This document shows positions 30,914 to 37,612 of a stretch of 45,653 bases of DNA, in pieces. The notes beneath the pieces are model-generated. The model searched no databases. It was not told the DNA's origin and saw only the letters and a list, made by a program, of their open reading frames with translations. Each line of letters starts with the position of its first letter. The stretch's first letter is position 1. The position numbers were made by a program, and so were the translations under genes. This DNA is from JACCTH01 sp035281645 (GTDB taxonomy: Bacteria > Actinomycetota > Acidimicrobiia > Spongiisociales > ZC4RG35), in contig DATEDN010000174.1 of assembly GCA_035281645.1 (NCBI GenBank), positions 1-45,653 of the forward strand, read 5' to 3'.

Positions 30914-31326
30914 CAGCTCTCCTCCTTCTCCTGCTCGATCTCGATGCACTTCTCGATGTAGTGCCTGGCCTTCTTCAAGTCTTCCAGGGCGGAACCCTTG
31001 TGTCCGGCCCGCAGCAGGTACTTGACGGCGCCCGCCCGGAAGGGGTCGAGTCCGTACTCCCGCCAGATGTCCCACACTTGGATCTTGAACTTCCGGTAGT
31101 GATCCCCGCCGACCTGGGTGTCGGCGACCTTCGTGCGGTCCGGGTTCGCCACCTGGTCGTGCCCCGAGGTGCTGTTCTCGCAGTTTTCCACGCGCCTCGG
31201 TTCCTTCCGGGTGTAGTCGAGCGGGCATCCGCACCTCACGGACCCGGTGGTGGGCGACATCGGGGCCATGCAGCCGTTTCCGCCGTGGACGAGGGTGCTG
31301 TGGTTGCAGTTGTCGCAGAGCCTCAC
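30913..31326 (-). CDS. DUF3310-type protein with N-terminal zinc ribbon, 137 aa
   Basis: GTG 31326 after GGAGGTCGTCTC. Residues about 4-40 hold Cys/His pairs (CDNCNHSTLVHGG, CMAP, CGCPL). Residues about 69-133 match DUF3310 (VGGDHYRKFKIQVWDIWREY, AVKYLLRAGHKG, LKKARHYIEKCIEIE), a helical domain found in many phages near nucleotide metabolism genes. The zinc ribbon fusion is less common. Molecular role unproven. Confidence 0.8.
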   Translation of the reverse strand: MRLCDNCNHSTLVHGGNGCMAPMSPTTGSVRCGCPLDYTRKEPRRVENCENSTSGHDQVANPDRTKVADTQVGGDHYRKFKIQVWDIWREYGLDPFRAGAVKYLLRAGHKGSALEDLKKARHYIEKCIEIEQEKEES

Positions 31327-31673
31327 GAGACGACCTCCAGGATCTTCTCCAGCTGGTCGATGGTCACCTTCTCGCGGAGAGACTTGCTGTACGAGAACTC
31401 GACGCCCAGCAGCATGAGCTGGCGGAACAGCTCCTGGCGCCGGTTCCGGATGTCGAGCTCCTCCCGGGTGTAGAGCGTGACGGAGGTCCCGTGCTGGCTG
31501 TCCTCGCGCTTGGTGGCGATCAGGAAGCGTTCACGGAGCTCGTTGTTGCCCGGACTGTCGTCGGGGATCACGTAGAAGAACTTCCGGCCGACGCGGGACA
31601 CCTTCACTCGACGCTGCGCGCGGTATCGGCCGGTCGGGACGAGGATCAGCTCGTCCCCCACCTTGACGGTCAT
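31323..31673 (-). CDS. Hypothetical protein, 116 aa
   Basis: ATG 31673 (MTVKVGDELILVPTG) after GGAGGAAAGGGAACGAC. N-terminal small barrel-like part (DELILVPTGRYRAQRRVKVS), then RFLIATKREDSQHGTSVTLY and a helical C-terminus (IRNRRQELFRQLMLLGVEFS, IDQLEKILEVVS). Overlaps both neighbours by ATGA/GTGA. Not recognised. Confidence 0.65.
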   Translation of the reverse strand: MTVKVGDELILVPTGRYRAQRRVKVSRVGRKFFYVIPDDSPGNNELRERFLIATKREDSQHGTSVTLYTREELDIRNRRQELFRQLMLLGVEFSYSKSLREKVTIDQLEKILEVVS

Positions 31674-31810
31674 GTCGTTCCCTTTCCTCCGCAGGCGGGG
31701 CAGGTCTCGGCGACCCACCACGTGTCGTACGTCCCGTCATCCTTCGGGACCATCTTCGGGACGATCACGGTCCCGGCGCCGTTGCACTTGCCGCAGGGCT
31801 GACCGCTCAC
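31670..31810 (-). CDS. 46-residue DnaJ-type zinc-finger microprotein
   Basis: GTG 31810 after GAAGGAGAGCGGATC. It has two CxxCxGxG motifs, CGKCNGAG and CPACGGKG, separated by about 28 residues, the signature of DnaJ-like zinc centres that bind unfolded protein or nucleic acid. No J domain. Coupled to both neighbours by 4-base overlaps. Confidence 0.65.
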   Translation of the reverse strand: MSGQPCGKCNGAGTVIVPKMVPKDDGTYDTWWVAETCPACGGKGTT

Positions 31811-32034
31811 GATCCGCTCTCCTTCGGGTGTCGGTGGCATACAGGGGCGTTCCGGAGTCCGCACTGACAGGCGGCTCCCCGCTGGGCGACTTCCGCCCAG
31901 TTGGTGCCCGAGCGGGCCAGGTCGGCGATCTCCTGGCCGCGCTCGGGGGTGATGGTGCAGCAGTGCATGCCGCAGGTCGAGCAGTTCGACGAAGGGTCGT
32001 GCCCGGCCTCGCACCGCTTCCTCTTCGCGGCCAC
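31807..32034 (-). CDS. Cys-rich protein, 75 aa
   Basis: GTG 32034, weak ribosome site. Cys/His clusters: RCEAGH, CSTCGMHCC, CQCGL and CHRH, enough for two zinc sites. Between them is a helix (PERGQEIADLARSGTNWAEV) that looks like a short HTH element. It may be a small DNA-binding protein. The end overlaps the next GTG. Confidence 0.6.
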   Translation of the reverse strand: MAAKRKRCEAGHDPSSNCSTCGMHCCTITPERGQEIADLARSGTNWAEVAQRGAACQCGLRNAPVCHRHPKESGS

Positions 32035-32036
32035 GG

Positions 32037-32222
32037 CTACTCGATCGGGTGAGTGACGAACACGGTCAGCGGCCCGTCGGCGCCCTGCTGCTTCGGCTCC
32101 ATGTAGACCTCGAAGGTGACGGCTTCCGGGGTGACGACCATCCCGGCCACCGAGTTCGGGTCGAGACCGGCGGCGAAGCAGACGGCCTTGAGGTCTTCGC
32201 GGACCTGGATGGGCTTGCTCAT
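32037..32222 (-). CDS. Hypothetical protein, 61 aa
   Basis: ATG 32222 after GGTGACGGA. It begins with a helix (IQVREDLKAVCFAAGLD), then strands (MVVTPEAVTFEVYME, LTVFVTHPIE). No recognised domain. The end lies 3 bases before the next start. Confidence 0.6.
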   Translation of the reverse strand: MSKPIQVREDLKAVCFAAGLDPNSVAGMVVTPEAVTFEVYMEPKQQGADGPLTVFVTHPIE

Positions 32223-32467
32223 TCCGTCACCAGGACCCAGCCAGACTTGCGGGGCTCACCGTACTTGTTGACGGCGCTGTCGTGGAAGGAGGACTTCCTC
32301 ACCCAGCGCTGGCGGATGAGCCTGCCGCCGACGTTGGAGACGGTGCCGACGAACACCTCGCCGGGCCGGTGGTGGTCACCAAGACTGATGACCTGGATGA
32401 GGGCGTCCTCCAGCGGGTGGGCGGAGCGGAACTGCTGCCCGCGCTCGAAGGGGATGGACATGGGCAT
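32219..32467 (-). CDS. Hypothetical protein, 82 aa
   Basis: ATG 32467 after GAGGAGAACCTC. A beta-rich sequence (ALIQVISLGDHHRPGEVFVG, NKYGEPRKSGWVLVTE), possibly a small barrel. Overlaps the next gene (ATGA). Not recognised. Confidence 0.6.
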   Translation of the reverse strand: MPMSIPFERGQQFRSAHPLEDALIQVISLGDHHRPGEVFVGTVSNVGGRLIRQRWVRKSSFHDSAVNKYGEPRKSGWVLVTE

Positions 32468-32477
32468 GAGGTTCTCC

Positions 32478-32741
32478 TCAGGTGAGGTGGCGGATGGTTT
32501 CGGTGATGGCCCACGCGAGGCCCCCCAGGACGCCCAGGGCGGTCACACAGCTGTCGCTGGAGGGCTTGGCGTGCTTCGGGCCGGAGTCGCCCCCGGAGGC
32601 GTCGTACGACTGCCTGAGGGCTTCCAGCTTGGCGTCGGCCGCCCAGGGTCCTTCCCCTCGGGCGGCGCGCTCCTGCCCCTTCCGGCGGGACTCGTTCCAC
32701 TGGTCGTCGAAGTCCCGACCGGGACCGGGTAAGCGGGTCAT
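32478..32741 (-). CDS. Protein with C-terminal membrane helix, 87 aa
   Basis: ATG 32741 after CTGGAGGAGAA. Charged N-terminal two-thirds (DDQWNESRRKGQERAARGEG) followed by one hydrophobic segment near residues 65-82 (VTALGVLGGLAWAITETI). This tail-anchor layout puts the charged part in the cytoplasm. Function unknown. Confidence 0.6.
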   Translation of the reverse strand: MTRLPGPGRDFDDQWNESRRKGQERAARGEGPWAADAKLEALRQSYDASGGDSGPKHAKPSSDSCVTALGVLGGLAWAITETIRHLT

Positions 32742-32769
32742 TTCTCCTCCAGGAGGTGGGCGAGGCTCG

Positions 32770-33018
32770 TCACGTCTCGATCCACACCCTGTCGGAGTCG
32801 GCGAGGTCGTGGATCTCGGCGAACGCGGCGTCGAAGGACGGGATGTCCCAGCTCGCTTCGACCGCGTCGATCGCCTCGGTGAGGGTGTCGGGGTAGGCGG
32901 TGAGCTTCCGCCATCGGGGGGACCGGAGGCGGGCGACGATCGCGTCCCGCTTCGCCTCGAAGGGGATCTCGGCGTCCCACTGGTCGGACAGGTCGATGGT
33001 GAGGAGCCAGTTGGTCAT
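32770..33018 (-). CDS. Hypothetical protein, 82 aa
   Basis: ATG 33018 after AAAGGACATCCCC. Well-formed alpha/beta sequence (MTNWLLTIDLSDQWD, KRDAIVARLRSPRWRKL, DTLTEAIDAVEASWDIPSF). The opening strand and helix resemble small ferredoxin-like regulators. A competing frame (32738-33037) is rejected as a shadow. It starts next to the stop of the HTH gene. Confidence 0.65.
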   Translation of the reverse strand: MTNWLLTIDLSDQWDAEIPFEAKRDAIVARLRSPRWRKLTAYPDTLTEAIDAVEASWDIPSFDAAFAEIHDLADSDRVWIET

Positions 33019-33225
33019 CTAGGGGATGTCCTTCCATTGGAGTTCGCGGACGACCTTGCTGATGTGGCCCTGGGAGACGCCGAAGTGGTCGGCGAGCTGG
33101 TTCTGGGTCCAGCCGCAGTGCAGGTACAGCTGGCGCATCTCGGCGACCTGCTTGGCGTTCAGCTTCAGCCGGGAGGAGCGCGCGGGGCGGTAGCTCTCAT
33201 CGAGGAGAGCGGCGTAGAGACTCAT
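33019..33225 (-). CDS. Small helix-turn-helix protein, 68 aa
   Basis: ATG 33225 (MSLYAALLDESYRPARSS), with AAAGGTG upstream. The C-terminal half is an HTH: TQNQLADHFGVSQGHISKVV with an extra lead helix (AKQVAEMRQLYLHC). It is likely a DNA-binding regulator of the phage. It overlaps the end of the metallophosphatase gene (ATGG/TGA region), so the two are coupled. Confidence 0.75.
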   Translation of the reverse strand: MSLYAALLDESYRPARSSRLKLNAKQVAEMRQLYLHCGWTQNQLADHFGVSQGHISKVVRELQWKDIP

Positions 33226-33986
33226 GGGCGATACACCTTTCCGTTCCATTCGAACGTCGAGTCGCTGTCCATGGTGACCAGGTGCTCGAACGTCCGACCG
33301 CCCTGGACGACGAAGAGGCCAAGCCCCTGCTGCCAGTTGGGCGATCCGTGCTTGATATAGGTGGCAGCTTCCTCGATCATCCCGTGGCCGACCTCCATGC
33401 CGGTGAGGCGGCGGCGGGCGCCCGGGGTGCCGATCGTCGTCGACACGGTCCCCGCGCGGTGAGTGTGGCCACAGACCACCGACCGGTCCCAGCGGGAGGC
33501 GAGACCGAATGCCGTGCGCCCACTGACGGGCGACAGCGCCCCTTCGTCCCCGTGGGCGGCGATCCAGCCCGGCGCCATCGGGAACGGCTTGTGCTGGAGC
33601 TTCGTGCGCTTCGGGTCGAGCCGGAGCATCCACTCCAAGGTGATCTCCGACTCGGGGCCGTGCAGCGCCGGAGCGTACCGCTCGACGTACTCCAGGACCC
33701 GCCGGTCGTGGTTGCCGACCTTCACCCAGTCGAGCTCGTACTCCTTGATGACCTGGCGGGTTTCACGGATCGACGCCCAGAATGTACCGGCGTACTCTCC
33801 GGCCGCGCCCTTGTTCCAGCGCCCGGTCTCCGGCTGGTCGATCAGGTCCCCGATCTGGCCGACCTCCACCGTCCGGTACAGGGGGGACACTCTCATCGCT
33901 CTCACGAACTTGCGGGTCGAGCGGATGAACTTTTCGTCGTGGTAGGGGACCTGAAGGTCGGGGATGACGATGATGAGCTTGCTCAC
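33222..33986 (-). CDS. Calcineurin-like metallophosphoesterase, 254 aa
   Basis: GTG 33986 after GAGGGAGTACCGC. Metal-binding motifs in the right order: DLQVPYHD (residues 10-17), GDLID (46-50), GNHD (91-94), AAHGDEG and CGHTHR. Phage enzymes of this kind act on DNA or nucleotides in replication and repair. The protein is soluble and lacks extra domains. It heads the run of small genes to its left. Confidence 0.88.
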   Translation of the reverse strand: MSKLIIVIPDLQVPYHDEKFIRSTRKFVRAMRVSPLYRTVEVGQIGDLIDQPETGRWNKGAAGEYAGTFWASIRETRQVIKEYELDWVKVGNHDRRVLEYVERYAPALHGPESEITLEWMLRLDPKRTKLQHKPFPMAPGWIAAHGDEGALSPVSGRTAFGLASRWDRSVVCGHTHRAGTVSTTIGTPGARRRLTGMEVGHGMIEEAATYIKHGSPNWQQGLGLFVVQGGRTFEHLVTMDSDSTFEWNGKVYRP

Positions 33987-34040
33987 GCGGTACTCCCTCG
34001 TGCGGCGGGGGTGCTCTTGTCGCATACGGTAACCGCACGA

Positions 34041-34154
34041 CTAGAAAACCCACGCCGACAGGACGTACAGCCCGAGGAAGAACAGGTACGCGGCGCCGCC
34101 GATGACCAGCCACGCGGCCAGCTGGGCGGCGAACTCGATGGGGGCCTTGCTCAT
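34041..34154 (-). CDS. 37-residue membrane microprotein
   Basis: ATG 34154 after GGAGTTGAA. MSKAPIEFAAQLAAWLV leads into a hydrophobic stretch to the C-terminus (residues 10-36, ending LSAWVF). It may be a small holin or an inner-membrane effector. It sits between a tRNA-type gene and the metallophosphatase. Not recognised. Confidence 0.55.
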   Translation of the reverse strand: MSKAPIEFAAQLAAWLVIGGAAYLFFLGLYVLSAWVF

Positions 34155-34187
34155 TTCAACTCCAAGGATTGTAGGGATGCTTCTGAG

Positions 34188-34259
34188 TGCCCTCGACGGG
34201 ATTCGAACCCGCATCTGCCGGACTACTGTCCCGGCGCTCTGCCTTTGAGCTACGAGGGC
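34188..34259 (-). tRNA. tRNA-type gene, nominal anticodon AGU (Thr), non-standard loop
   Basis: 72 bases, full cloverleaf: acceptor GCCCTCG/CGAGGGC, U8 A9, D arm GCTC-AAAGGCA-GAGC with the GG pair, anticodon stem CCGGG/TCCGG, 5-base variable loop, T arm GCGGG-TTCGAAT-CCCGT, discriminator A. CCA is not encoded. The anticodon loop reads ACAGTAG, giving AGU at 34-36 but C at position 33, where U is nearly universal. If a sixth base pair forms at the top of the stem the alternative is a GCCGG/CCGGC stem with a 9-base loop. Function as a Thr tRNA is uncertain. Confidence 0.75.
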
Positions 34260-34265
34260 AAGGGG

Positions 34266-34303
34266 GGAGGGGCTCCACCGCCGTCACTCGGTGAAGCCCC
34301 TCC
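34266..34303 (-). terminator. Strong hairpin between 34345 gene and the tRNA
   Basis: GGAGGGGCT (34266-34274) and AGCCCCTCC (34295-34303) form a 9-bp outer stem; a CACCG/CGGTG stem extends it. It would be a terminator or a tRNA-processing boundary in the minus transcript. Confidence 0.65.
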
Positions 34304-34309
34304 GGGGAA

Positions 34310-34335
34310 GACCCGCTCACCCCCATGAGCGGGTC
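34310..34335 (-). terminator. 10-bp perfect hairpin after the 34345 gene
   Basis: GACCCGCTCA (34310-34319) and TGAGCGGGTC (34326-34335) with the loop CCCCCA. It starts 10 bases after the stop of the gene at 34345-35076. With the hairpin at 34266 it makes a tandem pair, yet the operon appears to continue leftward, so antitermination or partial termination is implied. Confidence 0.7.
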
Positions 34336-34344
34336 GTGGTCCTG

Positions 34345-35076
34345 CTAAACACCGTACATGGTGGCCAGCTGCTGGAGCTGCTCCACCGTCGTACCCGGCG
34401 GGAGGGCGACACCCTTCGCCTGGAGGGCGGCAGCCGCCGCGTTCGGGTCGAAGGCCGCCGGGGCGGGAGCCGGGAGAGCGGCGGGGGCCGGGGCACCCCA
34501 ACCGGCGGCTGCCGGGTTCACCTGGTCGGCGGGGGCCCCACCCCAACCCGTCGCTGCCGGAGCCGGGGCGGCCGGTGCCGGGTTACCCCAGCCCGTCGCC
34601 GCCGGGGAGGGGGCGGGAGCGGGAGCACCACCCCACTGCGGCGCGGCCGGTGTAGCCGGAGCGTTCCAGGCGGGAGCGCCAGCCGGAGCGGCGGGCTGCG
34701 GCGCCTGCTGGATCCGAGGGTTTGCGGCCATCCACGCCTCCGCCATCGCGACGTCCTGGTCGTTGTGCGGGCGCAGGAGCCACGGCGGGTTGCCCTTGGT
34801 GTTCTCGCCCTGGCCGAGGGTGCCGAGGACCATCCCGTCGGGGATGGCCCCCTTCAGCTGGGTGACGAGGGCGGTGGAGAAGATCAGGGCGTTGTCCCAG
34901 ACTCGGCCGTCGTTGAGGCGGACGACCCGCGCGGCGACCGCGTCGGACTCACCGTGGGCCGTCTTGATGCCGGTGTCGAGTCGGGTGGGGAAGAAGAGGA
35001 GGAGGGCGCCGTTGTTCTCGTTGGGCGCAAACTTGTCCTCGGGGGATGAGATGCCGGGCTGCTGGAAGTTGCTCAA
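34345..35076 (-). CDS. Conserved phage protein with Pro/Ala/Trp-Gly-rich tail, 243 aa
   Basis: TTG 35076 is preceded by AAGGAG at 6 bases. Residues 1-115 are a folded domain (FAPNENNGALLLFFPTRLDT, ARVVRLNDGRVWDNALIFST, DGMVLGTLGQGENTKGNPPW). Residues about 120-215 are Pro/Ala-rich with several GWG repeats, then a C-terminal helix (VEQLQQLATMYGV). The N-terminal type is common in actinobacterial phages near recombination and replication genes, so a single-strand-binding-like role is possible; I infer this only from context and the disordered tail. Confidence 0.7.
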   Translation of the reverse strand: MSNFQQPGISSPEDKFAPNENNGALLLFFPTRLDTGIKTAHGESDAVAARVVRLNDGRVWDNALIFSTALVTQLKGAIPDGMVLGTLGQGENTKGNPPWLLRPHNDQDVAMAEAWMAANPRIQQAPQPAAPAGAPAWNAPATPAAPQWGGAPAPAPSPAATGWGNPAPAAPAPAATGWGGAPADQVNPAAAGWGAPAPAALPAPAPAAFDPNAAAAALQAKGVALPPGTTVEQLQQLATMYGV

Positions 35077-35090
35077 CGTGAGCTCCTTGT

Positions 35091-35167
35091 GAGATCGGTA
35101 GGGCTTCGATCCTACGAGGCCGATGTGACACCGGCCGTTGCAGGTAGAACTTGCCCGAGGGGTCTCG
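35091..35167 (-). ncRNA. Degenerate tRNA-like element
   Basis: Minus strand: an arm GGCCGG-TGTCACA-TCGGCC (last pair G.U, 7-base loop), two bases, then GTAGG-ATCGAAGC-CCTAC resembling a T arm with 8-base loop, then CGATCTCA. Upstream GAGACCC pairs only partly with CGATCTC. The arrangement copies that of 4749-4815, but each part is weaker. It is in the leader of the 34345 gene. Confidence 0.3.
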
Positions 35168-35178
35168 GGGTTAAACCG

Positions 35179-35298
35179 TCAGGCGCGAAGCTGGCCGCAC
35201 TCGGTGCAGTACCAGCGCCCGTCGCTCCGCTGCTGAATCGCCGGGTGGTCGCACTGGCCATACGCCAGCTGAACGAGTAACGCTACGATCCGGGACAT
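35179..35298 (-). CDS. 39-residue zinc-ribbon microprotein
   Basis: ATG 35298 after AGGAGATGAGGCGAGG. SRIVALLVQLAYGQCDHP then WYCTECGQL: one CxxH-type pair and one CxxC pair, which form a single zinc site. It overlaps the end of the Cas4-like gene by 16 bases. Function unknown. Confidence 0.6.
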   Translation of the reverse strand: MSRIVALLVQLAYGQCDHPAIQQRSDGRWYCTECGQLRA

Positions 35299-36785
35299 CC
35301 TCGCCTCATCTCCTTGTCGGTCTTCAGGTGGAACGGGCAGTACCGGCAGTCGTTCACCGTAGGGAAGGTCCGGGCGGACGACATCTTGTCCTCCATGTCC
35401 CCGGAGCCCTCGATGCCGACCTCCTTCGCGATCCTCTCGACCCGCGCGAGGGCGTCCTCGGCGAGCTTCCGGTCGAAGGGTTCCGACCAGACGTGCATCT
35501 CGTCCAGGGAGCCGCCAGCGCGCGGGAGGCCGACGATCGCGACCCGCTTGACCTTCTCCCCCGACCGAGTCGCGGCGAGGCCGTAGACGTGCGCCTGGAC
35601 GCGATACGTGGGCGACGGGCCATCCAGGCGGAACTTCTTGAGCGAGTAGGCGCCCATGAACTTCCAGTCGACGATCGTCGCGTCCCGCCGGTCGAGCAGG
35701 TCGGTGGTACCGCGCGGCACCGACGGGGATCCGGTCTCGACGTTGAGCTCGACCGCGTACCGGCCGGTCCCGGCGTCGGCGAACTGGAACATCTCGCCCA
35801 TGCCGACATGCCCACACGTCCCCACGAAAGCCGCCCAGCCGTCGCCGCCGGGGTTCACCGGGGAGACGTTCAGGAGCGCCATCGCCAGACGACGATCGCA
35901 TGGAGTGCCGATCTCAGACGGGCCGAGAGTAGTCTGTGCCGAGCGATTCTCTGAACTCTTCCTGTTGTCGTACGAGTAGAACGTCTCCTTGATCCGGGTC
36001 GCCAGTTCCAGCGCGTACCCGTCCAGGGGGTCAGCCTTCTCCGGCCCCGTGTACTCCTCCGGCTGGAGGAAGATCAGTGGAGGCTCGATCCACTCCGGGG
36101 GTTGGAGGTACGGGCTCCACGGCTGTGAGATCGAGCTGGACAGCTTCGGGCCCAGCTTGAACGCGGGCGCGGGAGCTGGCGACGGTTCGGCCGATGAGCT
36201 CGGCGTGACGCTCCGCCCGCTCCCGCCCGACGACCTCGCCGACGACTCGGAGGTAGTCGTAGATTCCGGGGAGTTCGTCTCCGTGGACGCACCAGAAGGA
36301 GCATCGGGTGCAGACACGTCGCTCCAGTCCACCGCGTCCGTCACCGGCGGAGGCTCCAGCATCAGCGGCACCCCCTTCGGCTTGGCCCGCTCGACCTCCA
36401 GCTGGTTCGAGACCTTCGGCCGGGTCGTGCGCTCCAAGCTCTTCTCCAGCGGCTGATCGCCCGGCAGGGTCAGGTCGACCAGGTTCTTCATCCGGACTCC
36501 GACGGTGTCGCAAATCTCCTCCCCTCTCAGAGTGATGGTGTGCTTCGGGAAGTAGCCGAGGCGGGTGAGCTTCACGTTGCGCCCACAGGTGGGGCACTGC
36601 GCGAAGTCCTCACCCTCCTTCGGTACCCCGGGGTCCTCGCCGGTGGTCGGCTCCAGATCCTCGGGGATCTCCACCGACGACATCTCGCAGGGAGAGCCGT
36701 CGCCGGTGGTGTGCGAGCGGTAGCGCCGGTTCTTCGTGGCCGTGACCTCCTTCGAGCAGGCCCGGCACAGGAACTTCTCAGCCAC
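35283..36785 (-). CDS. Cas4/RecB-like PD-(D/E)XK nuclease with N-terminal zinc fingers, 500 aa
   Basis: GTG 36785, no strong ribosome site, coupled to the gene at 36778. Two zinc knuckles open the protein (C7, C10, H25, C33; C64, C67, H82, C92). A Ser/Thr/Pro-rich linker (about 155-215) follows. The C-terminal half has the RecB-type core: GTTDLLDRRD, IVDWKFMGAYS with the D-x-K motif, and RVQAHVYGLAA. The Cys in GTPCDRR together with CRYCPF and GCPGS at the end fit a Cas4-like iron-sulphur cluster. Likely a 5'-3' exonuclease for phage recombination. Confidence 0.82.
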   Translation of the reverse strand: MAEKFLCRACSKEVTATKNRRYRSHTTGDGSPCEMSSVEIPEDLEPTTGEDPGVPKEGEDFAQCPTCGRNVKLTRLGYFPKHTITLRGEEICDTVGVRMKNLVDLTLPGDQPLEKSLERTTRPKVSNQLEVERAKPKGVPLMLEPPPVTDAVDWSDVSAPDAPSGASTETNSPESTTTSESSARSSGGSGRSVTPSSSAEPSPAPAPAFKLGPKLSSSISQPWSPYLQPPEWIEPPLIFLQPEEYTGPEKADPLDGYALELATRIKETFYSYDNRKSSENRSAQTTLGPSEIGTPCDRRLAMALLNVSPVNPGGDGWAAFVGTCGHVGMGEMFQFADAGTGRYAVELNVETGSPSVPRGTTDLLDRRDATIVDWKFMGAYSLKKFRLDGPSPTYRVQAHVYGLAATRSGEKVKRVAIVGLPRAGGSLDEMHVWSEPFDRKLAEDALARVERIAKEVGIEGSGDMEDKMSSARTFPTVNDCRYCPFHLKTDKEMRRGCPGS

Positions 36786-36918
36786 GGTGCAGCCACGCCC
36801 CCAGCCGGTAGAAAGCTTCGGCGCGGCGCGTCCAGTACCAGCCGCCGTCTCCCTTGCGGAAGAGCAGCCGCTGCCACCACGTTTTGGGTGTCCAGGTCGG
36901 GCCGTCGTAGTCGTTCAT
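36778..36918 (-). CDS. 46-residue Trp-rich protein
   Basis: ATG 36918, overlapping the stop of the HNH gene by 4 bases, with GGAGAACCG upstream. Six Trp among 46 residues (TPKTWWQRLLF, GGWYWTRRAEAFYR) and a basic character. The end overlaps the nuclease start by 8 bases. No family recognised. Confidence 0.55.
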   Translation of the reverse strand: MNDYDGPTWTPKTWWQRLLFRKGDGGWYWTRRAEAFYRLGAWLHRG

Positions 36919-37397
36919 CGGTTCTCCTCGTGGATCGCCTGGAGTCCCAGCCGCTTCGCGGGCGGAACCGCCAGGTAGTGGACGATCCTCTCAGCCGTCG
37001 CCGGATTGTCCCGGATGTGGCCGAGCAGATCGTTGCAGGGGCGGCACAGCAGGCCCCGAACCAGCCCGGTGACGTGGTCGTGATCGACCGACAACCTCCG
37101 ACTGGCCCCGGTCGCCCGGCGGCAGATCGCGCACACCCCGCCCTGGAACTCGTACAGGATCTTGTACTGGCCGGGCTGGAGGCCGTAGACCTTCACGACC
37201 CGCTTCTCGTGCGCGGCGTCCTTCCGGCGCCGCTTCTCGTCCCTCCAGTGGGAGGCGCAGCGTCCGCCGGAGTCCTTCACCAGCGGGCGGGGAGTGCGGC
37301 TGGGGACCGGCGGGGAGTTCCCGTCACGGCCGCCAGCCACCCAGATCCGGTACTGGTTCACCTGCTCCTTGCAGTCCCGGCATGCGGGTTCGGCCAT
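36915..37397 (-). CDS. HNH / endonuclease VII-like nuclease, 160 aa
   Basis: ATG 37397 after GGGGAGGGG, overlapping the preceding TGA (TGATG). A Cys pair at residues 6 and 9 and a basic middle (RDEKRRRKDAAHEKRVVKVY) are followed by the endonuclease VII core: QYKILYEFQGGVCAICRR, SVDHDHVTGLVRGLLCRPCN, LLGHIRDNPATAERIVHYL. Metal ligands: C89/C92 and C118/C121; DHDH at 105-108 is catalytic. It could resolve branched DNA or be a homing-type enzyme; no intron is seen nearby. Confidence 0.88.
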   Translation of the reverse strand: MAEPACRDCKEQVNQYRIWVAGGRDGNSPPVPSRTPRPLVKDSGGRCASHWRDEKRRRKDAAHEKRVVKVYGLQPGQYKILYEFQGGVCAICRRATGASRRLSVDHDHVTGLVRGLLCRPCNDLLGHIRDNPATAERIVHYLAVPPAKRLGLQAIHEENR

Positions 37398-37612
37398 CAC
37401 CCCTCCCCAAGGAAGCGGTCCAGGGCCGCGCGCAGGTCCCGAACCTCCTGGCGGTCGATGGCCCGCGCGGCCCTGGCGTCACCTTCGACGACGCCGAAAA
37501 CCAGGCGGGTGGTCGGGTTGCCGTCGTCGGCGACCTCCGGGTACACCCGAAGCTGCCCGATGACGCTGAGCTCGTCGGGGCTCCAGGTGGCGGAGCTGAA
37601 AACCGTGGTCAT
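37397..37612 (-). CDS. Hypothetical protein, 71 aa
   Basis: ATG 37612 after AGAGGAGGATGC. It reads as beta strands (WSPDELSVIGQLRVYPEVAD, TRLVFGVVEG) and a helix (IDRQEVRDLRAALDRFLG). Resembles small phage regulatory or recombination helper proteins only in layout. Both ends overlap neighbours. Confidence 0.6.
   Translation of the reverse strand: MTTVFSSATWSPDELSVIGQLRVYPEVADDGNPTTRLVFGVVEGDARAARAIDRQEVRDLRAALDRFLGEG

Noticed and set aside
32738..33037. Alternative minus frame overlapping 32770-33018
   Set aside because: Its sequence is Arg/Pro/His-rich filler, and the 82-residue frame has the better ribosome site and composition.
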